Assembly (NCBI RefSeq): GCF_900101465.1
Contig: NZ_FMZM01000014.1
Location: 84,412 to 148,411 of the forward strand
Direction of reading: 5' to 3'
Source of the DNA: Nocardioides lianchengensis
Lineage (GTDB): Bacteria > Actinomycetota > Actinomycetes > Propionibacteriales > Nocardioidaceae
Length of the DNA: 64,000 bases
Made by a program: the position numbers and the translations under genes. Positions 50,589 to 59,454 of this stretch are shown piece after piece. The stretch's first letter is position 1; each line of letters opens with the position of its first letter. The notes below the pieces were generated by a model. That model saw only the letters and a list, made by a program, of their open reading frames with translations. It did no database searches and was not told the DNA's origin.

Positions 50589-50633
50589 ACCCGTTCCGCC
50601 GACGCCGAGCGGGGACAGCCCTCGGACAGCTAC

Positions 50634-51080
50634 CTAGCCGTCGGCGTCGACCAGCTCGTGGAACGCCTCGACCGCGTCGTGGAGGAACTTCAGGACGACG
50701 GCGCGCTCGTCCTCGCCGAGACTCGCGTCGAGACGGGTGAGCGGGTCCAGCATCGGGGCCAGCTGGTGGTCCACCTCCGCGTGACCACTGGCGGTCAGGT
50801 GCACCTCCATCCGACGACGATCACTCGGGTGCGGGCGGCGCTCGACGTGCCCGCGCCCCTCCAGCCGGTCGACGACGCCGGTCGCCGCCCCGGTCGTCAG
50901 GTGCAGGAGCCGGGCCAGGTCGCCCGGCGAGGACGGGGTGTCACTCAGGTGCTCGATCGCCCGGAGCTCGGCCTCGGTGAGACCGGTACGGCGGAGGACG
51001 GCTCGTCGTACCTCGAACGCGGCGGCCACCAGCTCACGGAGCGCCTCCGTGGTCGGCGGGTTGATTCCTGGCTCGCTCAC
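50634..51080 (-). CDS. MarR family transcriptional regulator
   Basis: A 148-residue regulator from GTG 51080 (TTG 51086 is possible). The winged helix is GDLARLLHLTTGAATGVVDRLEGRGHVERRPHPSDRRRMEVHLT. It is divergent from the MMPL transporter and separated from it by repeated CACTG elements. It is therefore the likely repressor of the transporter/FAD-monooxygenase operon. It converges on the other MarR gene with a 45-base gap that shows no clear hairpin. Confidence 0.9.
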   Translation of the reverse strand: MSEPGINPPTTEALRELVAAAFEVRRAVLRRTGLTEAELRAIEHLSDTPSSPGDLARLLHLTTGAATGVVDRLEGRGHVERRPHPSDRRRMEVHLTASGHAEVDHQLAPMLDPLTRLDASLGEDERAVVLKFLHDAVEAFHELVDADG

Positions 51081-51132
51081 TGACAAAGTGTCTCACTGAC
51101 TAAGAAACTTGCCCACTGGCTTACTCAGTGGG
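51077..51132. promoter_or_regulatory. CACTG-type operator cluster before the MMPL operon
   Basis: Direct repeats TCACTGAC occur at 51077-51084 and 51093-51100, and the inverted repeat CCCACTG-N7-CAGTGGG lies at 51112-51132. They fill the short divergent promoter region, so the MarR protein probably controls both directions. Confidence 0.65.
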
Positions 51133-51155
51133 TCTCTCTTCTGACGGGATACATC

Positions 51156-53255
51156 GTGACCAATGCTGCTCCTACCGTAGGCCCGCCGCCGGAGGTGCGC
51201 GCGGACGCCGAGCCTCCGCACTGGGTGAGCCGGGTGCTCACCCGGCGCGTCGCGCCCGCCCTGGCGCTGCTGCCCCTCGTGGTCGCGATCCTGGTGATCG
51301 GACTGGTGGGCGACGGTGAGCGGACGGCGCGACCGACGGACACGCTCCCGTCCGGATCGGGAAGCGCCGGCGCCGCCGCGCTGATCGCCGACCTCCCGGA
51401 GAGCGACGGCGCCGCGGTCGTGCTCTTCGAGGCGGAGACCGGGACGCTGCCGGAGTCCACGGTCCAGGATCTCGGGGTCCTGGCGGAACGGCTGGGCGCG
51501 ACGTCGAGCGACGACCGGTCCGTGCGGGTCGCCGAGGACGGTACGGCGGCACTCGCCGTCGTCCCGATCCGCTCGACCGACGAGCTGGGCCAGATCTCTG
51601 AGGTCAAGGCCCTCCGGTCGGAGCTCGCCGAGTCGACCCCGACCGGCGTGACCGCCGCCGTCACCGGCCCCGCTGCCGTGGCCACCGACATCGACGCCGT
51701 CTTCGACGACGCCAACACCCGGTTGCTCGGGGCGACCGCCCTCGTGGTGGCCCTGTTGCTGGTCATCACCTACCGCAGCCCGGTGCTGTGGATCGTGCCG
51801 CTGGCCGTCATCGGTGTCGCCGACCGGCTCGCTGCCGTCGTCGGGACCCAGGTCATGGCCGGGCTCGGGGTGGCCTTCGACGACGCCACCACCGCCATCC
51901 TGTCCATCCTGGTCTTCGGCGCCGGCACGGACTACGCCCTCCTGCTGATCTCGCGCTACCGCAGCGAGCTGGCGCGCCACGAGTCCCGGTACGACGCCAT
52001 GGCCGTCGCGCTCCGTCGTACGGCGGAGGCCGTGCTGACCAGCGCCGCCACCGTCGTCCTGGGCGTCCTCACCCTGGCCCTCTCCCTGACGCCCAGCACC
52101 CGGGCCCTGGGCGTCGCGTCCGCCATCGGCATCGCCGTCGCCTCGATCTTCGTGCTGGTCGTTCTCCCGGCGGCCCTCGTCTGCTTCGGTCGGCCGATCT
52201 TCTGGCCCCGGGTCCCCCACCACGCCCCGGACCGCCCCGCGGAGGACGGCGGACCGGCGGACCGTTCGGTGTGGGCGCGCGTGAGCCGTCTCGTCTCCCG
52301 ACGCCCGCGGGCCGTCGTGGCCGGCAGCCTGGCGCTCGTCGCCGTGGCGTCCACCGGCCTCTTCGGGATCAGCCTGGGCCTCGACGCGAGCGAGGCCTTC
52401 AAGACCAAGCCGGAGGCGATCGTCGGAGCGGAGCGGCTGGCGCGGTCCTTCCCGGCCGGCACCTCCGAGCCCGTCCAGGTGGTGACGGAGGCCGACCCGG
52501 ACGCTGTCCTCCGGGCCGTCGGCGAGACGGAGGGGGTCGAGTCCACGACGGTGAGCCAGCAGGCCGACGGGGTCAGCCTGGTCGAGGCCGTCCTGGCGTC
52601 CGCGCCCGGCTCGGACGCCGCCAAGGACACCGTCGAGACGCTGCGCGAGAACCTCGACCCCTACCCGGAGACCTTCGTCGGCGGCACCGAGGCCGAGGCC
52701 GTCGACAGGGCCGACGCCACCAGGCGGGACCTGCTCCTGATCGTCCCGCTCCTGGTCCTCCTGGTCACCCTCGTGCTGGGCGGCCTGCTCCGGTCGATCC
52801 TGGCTCCGGTGATCCTGGTGGCCACCGTGGTGGCGACGTACGCCGCCGCGCTGGGCGCGTCGTGGTGGATCTTCGTCGGCGTGCTCGGGTACGACGGCCT
52901 CGAGACGAACGTCCCGCTCATCGCCTTCGTGTTCCTGGTCGCGCTCGGCATCGACTACAACATCTTCCTCGTCACCCGGGCGCTCGAGGAGACACCGTCC
53001 CGCGGGACGCGCGAGGGGATGCTGCACGCACTCCGGGCCACCGGCGGCGTCATCACCAGCGCCGGGATCCTGCTGGCGGCCGTCTTCACGGTCCTGGGCC
53101 TGCTGCCCGCCGTCGGCCTGGCCGAGATCGGCGTCGTCATCTGCGTCGGCGTCCTGCTCGACACCCTCGTCATCCGCACCGTGCTCGTCCCCGCCGTCGC
53201 CGTACTCCTCGGGGACCGCTTCTGGTGGCCCCGACAGATCGAGAGGACCTCATGA
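51156..53255 (+). CDS. MMPL/RND-family transporter
   Basis: A 699-residue membrane exporter with the two-fold MMPL layout. One N-terminal helix precedes an external domain (about 50-185), five helices, a second external domain (about 410-520) and five more helices. GTDYALLLISRYRSEL and GIDYNIFLVTRALEE are the paired GxDY motifs that carry protons. In actinobacteria such proteins export lipids, siderophores or toxic compounds. It starts at GTG 51156. Its stop overlaps the monooxygenase ATG by four bases, and the MarR gene is divergent, which suggests drug or xenobiotic resistance. Confidence 0.9.
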   Translation: MTNAAPTVGPPPEVRADAEPPHWVSRVLTRRVAPALALLPLVVAILVIGLVGDGERTARPTDTLPSGSGSAGAAALIADLPESDGAAVVLFEAETGTLPESTVQDLGVLAERLGATSSDDRSVRVAEDGTAALAVVPIRSTDELGQISEVKALRSELAESTPTGVTAAVTGPAAVATDIDAVFDDANTRLLGATALVVALLLVITYRSPVLWIVPLAVIGVADRLAAVVGTQVMAGLGVAFDDATTAILSILVFGAGTDYALLLISRYRSELARHESRYDAMAVALRRTAEAVLTSAATVVLGVLTLALSLTPSTRALGVASAIGIAVASIFVLVVLPAALVCFGRPIFWPRVPHHAPDRPAEDGGPADRSVWARVSRLVSRRPRAVVAGSLALVAVASTGLFGISLGLDASEAFKTKPEAIVGAERLARSFPAGTSEPVQVVTEADPDAVLRAVGETEGVESTTVSQQADGVSLVEAVLASAPGSDAAKDTVETLRENLDPYPETFVGGTEAEAVDRADATRRDLLLIVPLLVLLVTLVLGGLLRSILAPVILVATVVATYAAALGASWWIFVGVLGYDGLETNVPLIAFVFLVALGIDYNIFLVTRALEETPSRGTREGMLHALRATGGVITSAGILLAAVFTVLGLLPAVGLAEIGVVICVGVLLDTLVIRTVLVPAVAVLLGDRFWWPRQIERTS

Positions 53256-54466
53256 CCGTTCCGCCCCGCATCCTCGTCACCGGCGCCGGCGTCGCCGGCC
53301 CGGCCGTCGCCTACTGGCTCGACCGCGCCGGCTTCGACGTCACCGTGCTCGAGTCTGCCCCCCGCCTGCGCGAGGGCGGCCAGAACGTCGACGTCCGCGC
53401 CACCGGGCGGGAGGTGCTCCGCCTGATGGGCCTCGAGGACGCCGTCCGCGCACGCAACACCGGCGAGGTCGGCACCCGGTTCCTCGACGAGAACGGCGTC
53501 GTCGTGTCGGAGTTCCCGGTCGACCGCCACGACGGACGCGACGGCCCGACCGCGGAGCTGGAGATCCTCCGAGGCGCGCTGTCGCGGATCCTGGTCGATG
53601 CCTGCCCCGAGACCGTCACCTGGCGCTTCGGCGCGCGCGTGACCTCGCTGACGGAGCGCGACGACGGAGTCGAGGTGACCCTGTCGAGCGGCGCCACCGA
53701 CACCTACGACCTCGTCGTGGTGGCGGAGGGGGTCGGCTCGCTGACGCGCGAGCTGGTCTTCGGTGACGAGGCCGACCAGCGGGAGCTGGGCATGTACGTC
53801 ACCTACGGGACGATCGCCCGCACCGAGACGGACGACGACTGGTGGAACGTGCTCGTCGTCCCGGACTCGCGCCAGGCGTCCCTGCGCCCCGACGACGTGG
53901 GGACGGTCCGGGCGATGCTGAACTTCCTCACCGACGACCCCGTGCTGGACGGACTCGACGACGAGCAGCTGCGTGGTGCGCTGCGCGAGCGTTTCGAGGA
54001 CGTCGGGTGGGAGGTCCCCCGCATCCTCGACGGCCTGGCGAACGCCGACGACCTGTACGTCGACCACCTGCGCCAGGTCGTCGCGCCCGCCTGGCACCGC
54101 GGCCGGGTCTGCCTCCTCGGTGACGCCGCCTGGTGCGTGACCCCGATCGGCGGGGGCGGCACCTCGCTGGCGCTGACCGGCGCCTACGTCCTCGCCGCCT
54201 TCCTCTCCCAGGCTCCGGCCGGTGGCCACCTGGCCGCCTTCCAGCAGTACGACGACTGGATGCGCCCCCTGGTCGAGGACGCCCAGGATCTCCCGCCCGG
54301 CGTGCCCCGCCTCGCGGCCCCGAGCTCCGCCGCCGGCGTCCGCGTCCTGCGCTGGGTCACCAAGGTCGCCGCACTGCCCGCTGTCCGGACCGTCGCCCAG
54401 CGGCTCACGTCCGGTCCCGAGTCGCGGCGGGAGCTCCCCCGGCTCGACCTCGGCGACGACCGCTGA
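53252..54466 (+). CDS. FAD-dependent aromatic-type monooxygenase
   Basis: A 404-residue group A flavoprotein monooxygenase. The FAD dinucleotide motif is VTGAGVAGPAVAYWLDRAG (9-27). A mid-domain acidic loop (TYDLVVVAEGVGSLTR) replaces the usual DG motif, and the GD motif is GRVCLLGDAAWCVTP. It resembles the TetX/PHBH-like group that hydroxylates aromatic antibiotics or phenols, but the substrate cannot be assigned. Translational coupling to the MMPL exporter suggests that the compound is both modified and exported. Confidence 0.87.
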   Translation: MTVPPRILVTGAGVAGPAVAYWLDRAGFDVTVLESAPRLREGGQNVDVRATGREVLRLMGLEDAVRARNTGEVGTRFLDENGVVVSEFPVDRHDGRDGPTAELEILRGALSRILVDACPETVTWRFGARVTSLTERDDGVEVTLSSGATDTYDLVVVAEGVGSLTRELVFGDEADQRELGMYVTYGTIARTETDDDWWNVLVVPDSRQASLRPDDVGTVRAMLNFLTDDPVLDGLDDEQLRGALRERFEDVGWEVPRILDGLANADDLYVDHLRQVVAPAWHRGRVCLLGDAAWCVTPIGGGGTSLALTGAYVLAAFLSQAPAGGHLAAFQQYDDWMRPLVEDAQDLPPGVPRLAAPSSAAGVRVLRWVTKVAALPAVRTVAQRLTSGPESRRELPRLDLGDDR

Positions 54467-54505
54467 CCCCGGAGGCGCGCTGGCTGGCAGCCCCGGGAGC
54501 CCACA

Positions 54506-54543
54506 CCCCGCTCACTCGACCGGTTCTCTCCGAGTGAGCGGGG
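54506..54543. terminator. Terminator hairpin after the monooxygenase gene
   Basis: A 13-base perfect stem (CCCCGCTCACTCG and complement) with a 12-base loop, 40 bases past the monooxygenase stop. Confidence 0.75.
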
Positions 54544-54762
54544 CGGCCCGATCGCGCCGACCTGGAGAGCGGGTGGCCTCAGGTCCACGCACCTTCGCGC
54601 GTCACCCAACGCGGGTGTCGAGCATGCCGCCACCCGGTGAGCGGTGTCGGTGAAGATGACGCCCGGGTACCCAGCCGGGGGCGAAGCTCACCGCCGGCCC
54701 GCGCCGTCCTCGTCGAGCGCGGCCCGGGGGGAGGACCGCCCGCGGGACGTTCGGGGAACGAC

Positions 54763-54797
54763 GAAGCCCCAGGTCAGCGAGGCTGACCTGGGGCTTC
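54763..54797 (-). terminator. Terminator hairpin after tRNA-Arg
   Basis: A 16-base perfect stem (GAAGCCCCAGGTCAGC and complement) with loop GAG, ten bases past the 3' end of the minus-strand tRNA-Arg. The stretch 54544-54762 between the two hairpins shows no gene I can support. Confidence 0.85.
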
Positions 54798-54806
54798 CGT
54801 GTCCTG

Positions 54807-54879
54807 CGCGCCTGTAGGGATTCGAACCCCAAACCTTCTGATCCGTAGTCAGATGCTCTATCCGTTGAGCTACAGGCGC
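54807..54879 (-). tRNA. tRNA-Arg (anticodon ACG)
   Basis: A 73-base cloverleaf. Acceptor GCGCCTG pairs with CAGGCGC and the D arm is GCTCAACGGATAGAGC. The anticodon loop CTACGGA has ACG, read as ICG for CGU/CGC/CGA arginine codons. The T arm contains GGTTCGAATCC. The CCA end is not fully encoded. Confidence 0.97.
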
Positions 54880-55211
54880 ATCCGTCCGGCTGACCGAACG
54901 ACTGGTCGAGGATAGCGGAACGGCCGTTTGTACCCGAAATCGGTGTCGTGCGCAGGTGGTGTGACCCGGCCCACGAACCCTTGATCGATCCAATATGCGC
55001 GGCCAAAACGCGGGGGTACCGTCGCCACATCCTGGGGCGAGACGGGTGCGGAAGCCTCGTCTCCAACTCCGGGGGACGACACAAAAGTCGCCGACAACGA
55101 AGCCGGGCGATCCACACAGCTCCACGACACACCGTCGACACGCTCGACGGCCGGGGCGCCGAGGCAGCAGCCGAAGGCATCCCGCGATGCGCGAGAGGGA
55201 ACAGCCACGCA
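54880..55211. other. Long leader region before PEP carboxykinase
   Basis: A 330-base stretch with no supportable gene. It includes an unusually A/T-rich patch (TTGATCGATCCAATATG, near 54980) that could contain the promoter. The GAGAGGGAACAG ribosome region lies next to the ATG. The transcript leader would be long, but I recognise no riboswitch fold. Confidence 0.5.
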
Positions 55212-57020
55212 ATGACCGCCGAGACGCAGGCACCGACCACCCACCGAGGCATCCTCGACTTCGTCGACGAGTTCGCCGCGCTCATGCAGCCGGACAGCAT
55301 CCACTGGTGCACCGGATCCGACGAGGAGTGGACGGAGCTGACCGACGCGCTGGTGTCGACCGGCACCTTCACCCGGCTCAACCCGGCGATCAAGCCGAAC
55401 TCGTTCTACGCCGCGTCCGACCCGATCGACGTCGCCCGCGTCGAGGACCGGACCTACATCTGCTCGGTCGACAAGCGCGACGCCGGACCCACCAACAACT
55501 GGATGGACCCGGGCGAGATGAAGACCCTCATGACGAAGCTCTACGCGGGCTCCATGAAGGGCCGCACGATGTACGTCATCCCGTTCGTGATGGGTCACCT
55601 CGAGGCCGAGCACCCGATGTTCGGCATCGAGATCACCGACTCGGCGTACGTCACCGCCTCGATGCGCGTCATGGCCCGGATGGGCAGCCACGTCCTGCGC
55701 CGGATGGAGGAGCTCGACGCGAGCTTCGTCCAGGCCGTGCACTCGGTCGGCCACCCGCTCGCCGACGGCCAGGCCGACGTCGCCTGGCCGTGCAACGACA
55801 CCAAGTACATCGTGCAGTTCCCCGAGGAGCGGACCATCTGGTCCTACGGCTCCGGGTACGGCGGCAACGCGCTGCTCGGCAAGAAGTGCTACGCCCTGCG
55901 GATCGCCAGCGCGATGGCCCGCGACGAGGGCTGGCTGGCCGAGCACATGCTGATCCTGAAGCTCACCAGCCCGGCCGGCGTGGTCAAGTACATCGCCGCG
56001 GCGTTCCCGAGCGCCTGCGGCAAGACCAACCTCGCCATGCTCGAGCCGACCATCCCGGGCTGGAAGGTCGAGACCCTCGGCGACGACATCGCCTGGATGC
56101 GCGTCGGGGAGGACGGCCGGCTGTGGGCGGTCAACCCCGAGTACGGCCTGTTCGGCGTCGCGCCCGGCACCAACAACCACACCAACCCCAACGCGATGCG
56201 CACCATCGACAAGGGCAACTCGGTGTTCACCAACGTCGCGCTCACCGAGGACGGCGACATCTGGTGGGAGGGCCTCGAGAACCCGCCCGCCAAGGCCACC
56301 TCGTGGATGGGCGAGCCGTGGACGCCCGAGTCCGAGGAGCTCTCCAGCCACGCGAACAGCCGCTACTGCACGCCCATCAAGCAGTGCGACATCCTCGCCG
56401 ACGAGTACGACGACCCGCGCGGCGTCCCGATCGACGCGATCCTCTTCGGCGGCCGCCGCAAGACGACCGTGCCGCTGGTCTTCGAGGCCCGCGACTGGAC
56501 GCACGGCACCTTCCTGGGCGCCACCCTGTCCAGCGAGACGACGGCCGCCGCGGTCGGCGCGGTCGGCGTGGTGCGCCGCGACCCGATGGCGATGCTGCCG
56601 TTCATCGGCTACAACGCCGGCGACTACTTCAACCACTGGATCACGGTCGGCAAGGACAACGACGCCGCGAAGCTGCCGCGCATCTTCTACGTCAACTGGT
56701 TCCGCCGCGACGACGAGGGCGGCTTCCTGTGGCCCGGCTTCGGCGAGAACAGCCGGGTCCTGAAGTGGGTCGTCGAGCGGATCGACGGCCAGGCCGCCGC
56801 GGTCGAGACCCCGATCGGTCACGTGCCGGCGCCGGGCTCGCTCGACACCGAGGGCCTCGACATGACCGAGGAGGCGCTCACCGCCGCCCTGGCCGTCGAC
56901 CCCGAGGAGTGGAAGGCCGAGCTCCCGCAGATCCAGGAGTGGTTCGAGAAGTTCGGCGAGGACCTGCCGGCCGTGCTCTGGACCGAGCTCGACGGCCTCC
57001 GGGCCCGGCTCGGCGGCTGA
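55212..57020 (+). CDS. pckG: Phosphoenolpyruvate carboxykinase (GTP)
   Basis: A 602-residue GTP-dependent PEP carboxykinase, the normal length, converting oxaloacetate and GTP to PEP, GDP and CO2 at the entry to gluconeogenesis. The nucleotide P-loop is FPSACGKTN (265-273). Other active-site features are MGHLEAEHPMFGIE (128-140), SYGSGYGGNALLGKKC (211-226) and the GLFGVAPGTN metal/GTP loop. The GTP class is usual for actinobacteria. It is transcribed alone, with a strong terminator after it. Confidence 0.97.
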   Translation: MTAETQAPTTHRGILDFVDEFAALMQPDSIHWCTGSDEEWTELTDALVSTGTFTRLNPAIKPNSFYAASDPIDVARVEDRTYICSVDKRDAGPTNNWMDPGEMKTLMTKLYAGSMKGRTMYVIPFVMGHLEAEHPMFGIEITDSAYVTASMRVMARMGSHVLRRMEELDASFVQAVHSVGHPLADGQADVAWPCNDTKYIVQFPEERTIWSYGSGYGGNALLGKKCYALRIASAMARDEGWLAEHMLILKLTSPAGVVKYIAAAFPSACGKTNLAMLEPTIPGWKVETLGDDIAWMRVGEDGRLWAVNPEYGLFGVAPGTNNHTNPNAMRTIDKGNSVFTNVALTEDGDIWWEGLENPPAKATSWMGEPWTPESEELSSHANSRYCTPIKQCDILADEYDDPRGVPIDAILFGGRRKTTVPLVFEARDWTHGTFLGATLSSETTAAAVGAVGVVRRDPMAMLPFIGYNAGDYFNHWITVGKDNDAAKLPRIFYVNWFRRDDEGGFLWPGFGENSRVLKWVVERIDGQAAAVETPIGHVPAPGSLDTEGLDMTEEALTAALAVDPEEWKAELPQIQEWFEKFGEDLPAVLWTELDGLRARLGG

Positions 57021-57032
57021 GGCACGCCACCT

Positions 57033-57069
57033 CACGAGGGCCCCACCCGTCACGGGTGGGGCCCTCGTG
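57033..57069. terminator. Terminator hairpin after pckG
   Basis: A 17-base perfect stem (CACGAGGGCCCCACCCG and complement) with loop TCA, ending 12 bases before the next gene start. Confidence 0.9.
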
Positions 57070-57081
57070 CGTTGTGCGAGC

Positions 57082-58116
57082 ATGACTGCCGTGTCGACCC
57101 CGGGACCCGAGACCTACGGTCCGGACCGGCGCGCGCTCTTCGAGTCCGAGGCCACCGCCCTGTACGACGAGGTGCTGGCCGCCGGGGGCCTCCCCGCGAG
57201 TGACGAGCGGATCGCCGAGGGCGGCGAGCGGCACCGGCCGTTCGCGCTGCTCGCCGAGCTGGGCCTGCTCCGCCGCGACGACGCGACCGACACCTGGGTC
57301 GCCGAGGACCCGAGCACCATCCAGTCCCGGGTCGTCTCGCCGCTGGGCCAGGAGGGTGCCCGCCTGCTCGACGAGTCCTCCCAGTGGGCCCGGGCCTTCG
57401 CCGGGCTCAGCACCAGCTGGCGGCGCTCCCCGCAGTCGGCGGGCCAGGGCCCGTTCACCTACCTGCACGGCGAGGCCATCGACCCGTTCCTCGCCGGCCT
57501 GGTCGCCGAGGCGGAGGACGAGCTGCTGACCGCGCAGCCCCAGGCCGGTCGCGACGCCCCGTCGCTCGCGATCGCCACCGAGCGCGACACGGCCATGCTC
57601 GAACGCGGCACCCGGCTGCGGACGCTCTACCAGCACAGCGCCCGGCGCAGCTCGATCACCCACCAGTACGTCGCGGCCGTCACCGCCCGCGGCGCCGAGG
57701 TGCGCACGCTCGACGAGTTCTTCAACCGGATGATCGTGGTCGACCGGCGGGTGGCGGTGATCCCGGCGGCCGACGACCTGCGGACGGCGATCGCCGTGCG
57801 GGAGCCGTCGGTGGTGGCCTACCTGGTCGACATCTTCGAGCGCACCTGGGAGCGCGGGCGACCGTTCGCGAACCGGGAGTCGTCGATGATGAAGGACATC
57901 GCAGCCGAGCAGCGCGCGATGACGATCCGGATGCTGATCGAGGGCCACTCGGACCCGGTCAGCGCGAAGCGGCTGGGCGTGAGCCCGCGCACGTACGCCG
58001 GCTACGTGGCCGACCTCAAGGAGGAGTACGACGCCGAGACCCGCTTCCAGCTCGGGTACACGATGGGCACCCGCGGGGTGTCGGGCAACGAGACCCCGGG
58101 CGTCAGCGGCGGCTAG
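57082..58116 (+). CDS. LuxR/TrmB-like helix-turn-helix regulator
   Basis: A 344-residue protein. The N-terminal part (ALYDEVLAAGGLPASDERI, then LAELGLLRRDDATDTWVAEDP) resembles a winged helix. The middle (about 120-255) has a phospholipase-D-like or TrmB-like strand pattern (SITHQYVAAVTARGAEVRTLDEFFNRMIVVDRRVAVIP). The C-terminus has a LuxR-type HTH (MTIRMLIEGHSDPVSAKRLGVSPRTYAGYVADL). This composite is common in Streptomyces-type regulators. There is no ribosome site before ATG 57082. The stop shares four bases (CTAG) with the convergent gene for a small secreted peptide. Confidence 0.75.
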   Translation: MTAVSTPGPETYGPDRRALFESEATALYDEVLAAGGLPASDERIAEGGERHRPFALLAELGLLRRDDATDTWVAEDPSTIQSRVVSPLGQEGARLLDESSQWARAFAGLSTSWRRSPQSAGQGPFTYLHGEAIDPFLAGLVAEAEDELLTAQPQAGRDAPSLAIATERDTAMLERGTRLRTLYQHSARRSSITHQYVAAVTARGAEVRTLDEFFNRMIVVDRRVAVIPAADDLRTAIAVREPSVVAYLVDIFERTWERGRPFANRESSMMKDIAAEQRAMTIRMLIEGHSDPVSAKRLGVSPRTYAGYVADLKEEYDAETRFQLGYTMGTRGVSGNETPGVSGG

Positions 58117-58244
58117 CGGCCGGCCGTGCGGCAGAAGCCGCCGCAGCCCCAGCTGGTGGCCTGGGCGGGCGCGGGGACCGCGACCACGCCGAGGCCGATG
58201 ATCGTGACGGTGACGGCGAGAGCTGCCTTGCGAGCGAGGTTCAT
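58113..58244 (-). CDS. Small secreted two-cysteine peptide (43 aa precursor)
   Basis: ATG 58244 lies eight bases after GGAAGG. The precursor has a classic Sec signal peptide: basic start MNLARK, hydrophobic core LAVTVTIIGLGVVAV, and cleavage after PAPAQA. Cleavage would release a 14-residue mature peptide, TSWGCGGFCRTAGR, with two cysteines four residues apart. A disulfide loop of CGGFC is possible once exported. The gene converges on the HTH regulator, with overlapping stops, and is divergent from the iron-uptake operon. No family is recognised. It could be a signalling peptide, a metal-binding peptide or an antimicrobial. Confidence 0.7.
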   Translation of the reverse strand: MNLARKAALAVTVTIIGLGVVAVPAPAQATSWGCGGFCRTAGR

Positions 58245-58366
58245 GGGTTGCCCTTCCGGGGGGTCCGAGATCTCCACTATCCGTGGGGCCGCGCCCCGCT
58301 GGCAACACCTCCCCCTGCCCAGGGACGCGCAAACCGGGACCGAGTGGGAGGCGTCGGCAAAGTCGT

Positions 58367-58385
58367 TTAGGGTTGCCTTACCTAA
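58367..58385. promoter_or_regulatory. IdeR/DtxR iron box
   Basis: TTAGGGTTGCCTTACCTAA matches the 19-base IdeR/DtxR consensus TTAGGTTAGSCTAACCTAA at 16 positions. It lies 20 bases before the siderophore-binding protein start, where iron-loaded repressor would block transcription. Confidence 0.88.
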
Positions 58386-58404
58386 TCCTGATCGGAGCAT
58401 CTCC

Positions 58405-59454
58405 ATGCGTTCCACGCGCTTCCTGGCGGCCGCCACCGCGACCGCCCTCGCCCTGACCCTCGGTGCCTGCGGCAGCGACGACGACTCCGAGGCCAGCGAC
58501 GCCGGCGGGTCCGAGGGCGGCTCCTCCTCCGCCGCGGCCTTCCCCGTGACCATCGAGCACGTTTACGGCGAGACCACGATCGAGGAGAAGCCCGAGCGCG
58601 TGGCCACCGTCGCCTGGGCCAACCACGAGGTCCCGCTCGCCCTGGGCGTCGTCCCGGTCGGCATGAGCAAGGCGACCTGGGGCGACGACGACAACGACGG
58701 CGTCCTGCCGTGGGTCGAGGAGAAGCTCGAGGAGCTGGACGCCGAGACGCCGGTGCTCTTCGACGAGACCGAGGGCATCGACTTCGAGGCCGTGGCCGAC
58801 ACGCAGCCCGACGTGATCCTGGCGTCGTACTCCGGCATCACCCAGGAGGAGTACGACACCCTCAGCAAGATCGCGCCCGTCGTGGCCTACCCCGACGTCG
58901 CCTGGTCCACCTCGGTCGAGGACATGACCCTGATGAACAGCAAGGCGCTCGGCCTGGAGACCGAGGGCGAGGAGCTCGTCGCCGACCTGCAGGCCCGCGT
59001 CAGCGAGTCCTTCGCCGCCCACCCGGGGCTGGCCGACAAGAGCGCGATGTTCGCCTACATCGACCCGAAGGACCTGAGCACGGTCGGCTTCTACACGACC
59101 CACGACACCCGGCCCGGCTTCCTGGCCGCGTCCGGCATGGTGACCCCGGCGGTCGTCGAGGAGGCCTCGTCCGAGAGCGACGAGTTCTACGTCACCCGCA
59201 GCGCCGAGAACCCCGAGGACTTCGCGGACGTCGACGTCTTCATCACGTACGGCGACCCGGCCGGCGGCGACATCGTGAAGATGATCCAGGCGGACCCGCT
59301 GCTCTCGAAGATCCCGGCCGTCAAGGCCGGCGCGATCGCGATCTTCGAGGACTCGACCCCGCTGGCGGCCTCGGCCAACCCGTCGCCCCTCTCGATCATG
59401 TGGGGCATCGACGAGTACTTCGACGTCATCGAGGCGGCGGCCGAGAAGGCGTGA
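58405..59454 (+). CDS. Iron-siderophore ABC transporter substrate-binding lipoprotein
   Basis: A 349-residue lipoprotein. The signal and lipobox are LALTLGACGSDDD, with an acidic Ser/Gly linker, then the FecB-type fold beginning EHVYGETTIEEKPERVATVAWANHEVPLALGVVPVG. VILASYSGITQEEYDTLSKIAPVVAYP and the C-terminal IMWGIDEYF are typical of siderophore binders (FepB/CdtB/DesE-like). The ATG is 20 bases after the iron box, with GGAG upstream. It is the first gene of a four-gene importer operon. Confidence 0.93.
   Translation: MRSTRFLAAATATALALTLGACGSDDDSEASDAGGSEGGSSSAAAFPVTIEHVYGETTIEEKPERVATVAWANHEVPLALGVVPVGMSKATWGDDDNDGVLPWVEEKLEELDAETPVLFDETEGIDFEAVADTQPDVILASYSGITQEEYDTLSKIAPVVAYPDVAWSTSVEDMTLMNSKALGLETEGEELVADLQARVSESFAAHPGLADKSAMFAYIDPKDLSTVGFYTTHDTRPGFLAASGMVTPAVVEEASSESDEFYVTRSAENPEDFADVDVFITYGDPAGGDIVKMIQADPLLSKIPAVKAGAIAIFEDSTPLAASANPSPLSIMWGIDEYFDVIEAAAEKA

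Noticed and set aside
51093..53027. Long minus-strand frame opposite the MMPL gene
   Set aside because: Highly charged low-complexity product; the plus strand shows paired GxDY transport motifs and correct membrane topology.
54602..55393. Minus-strand frames running through tRNA-Arg and the pckG leader
   Set aside because: They read across a confident tRNA and its terminator, and their products resemble no protein.
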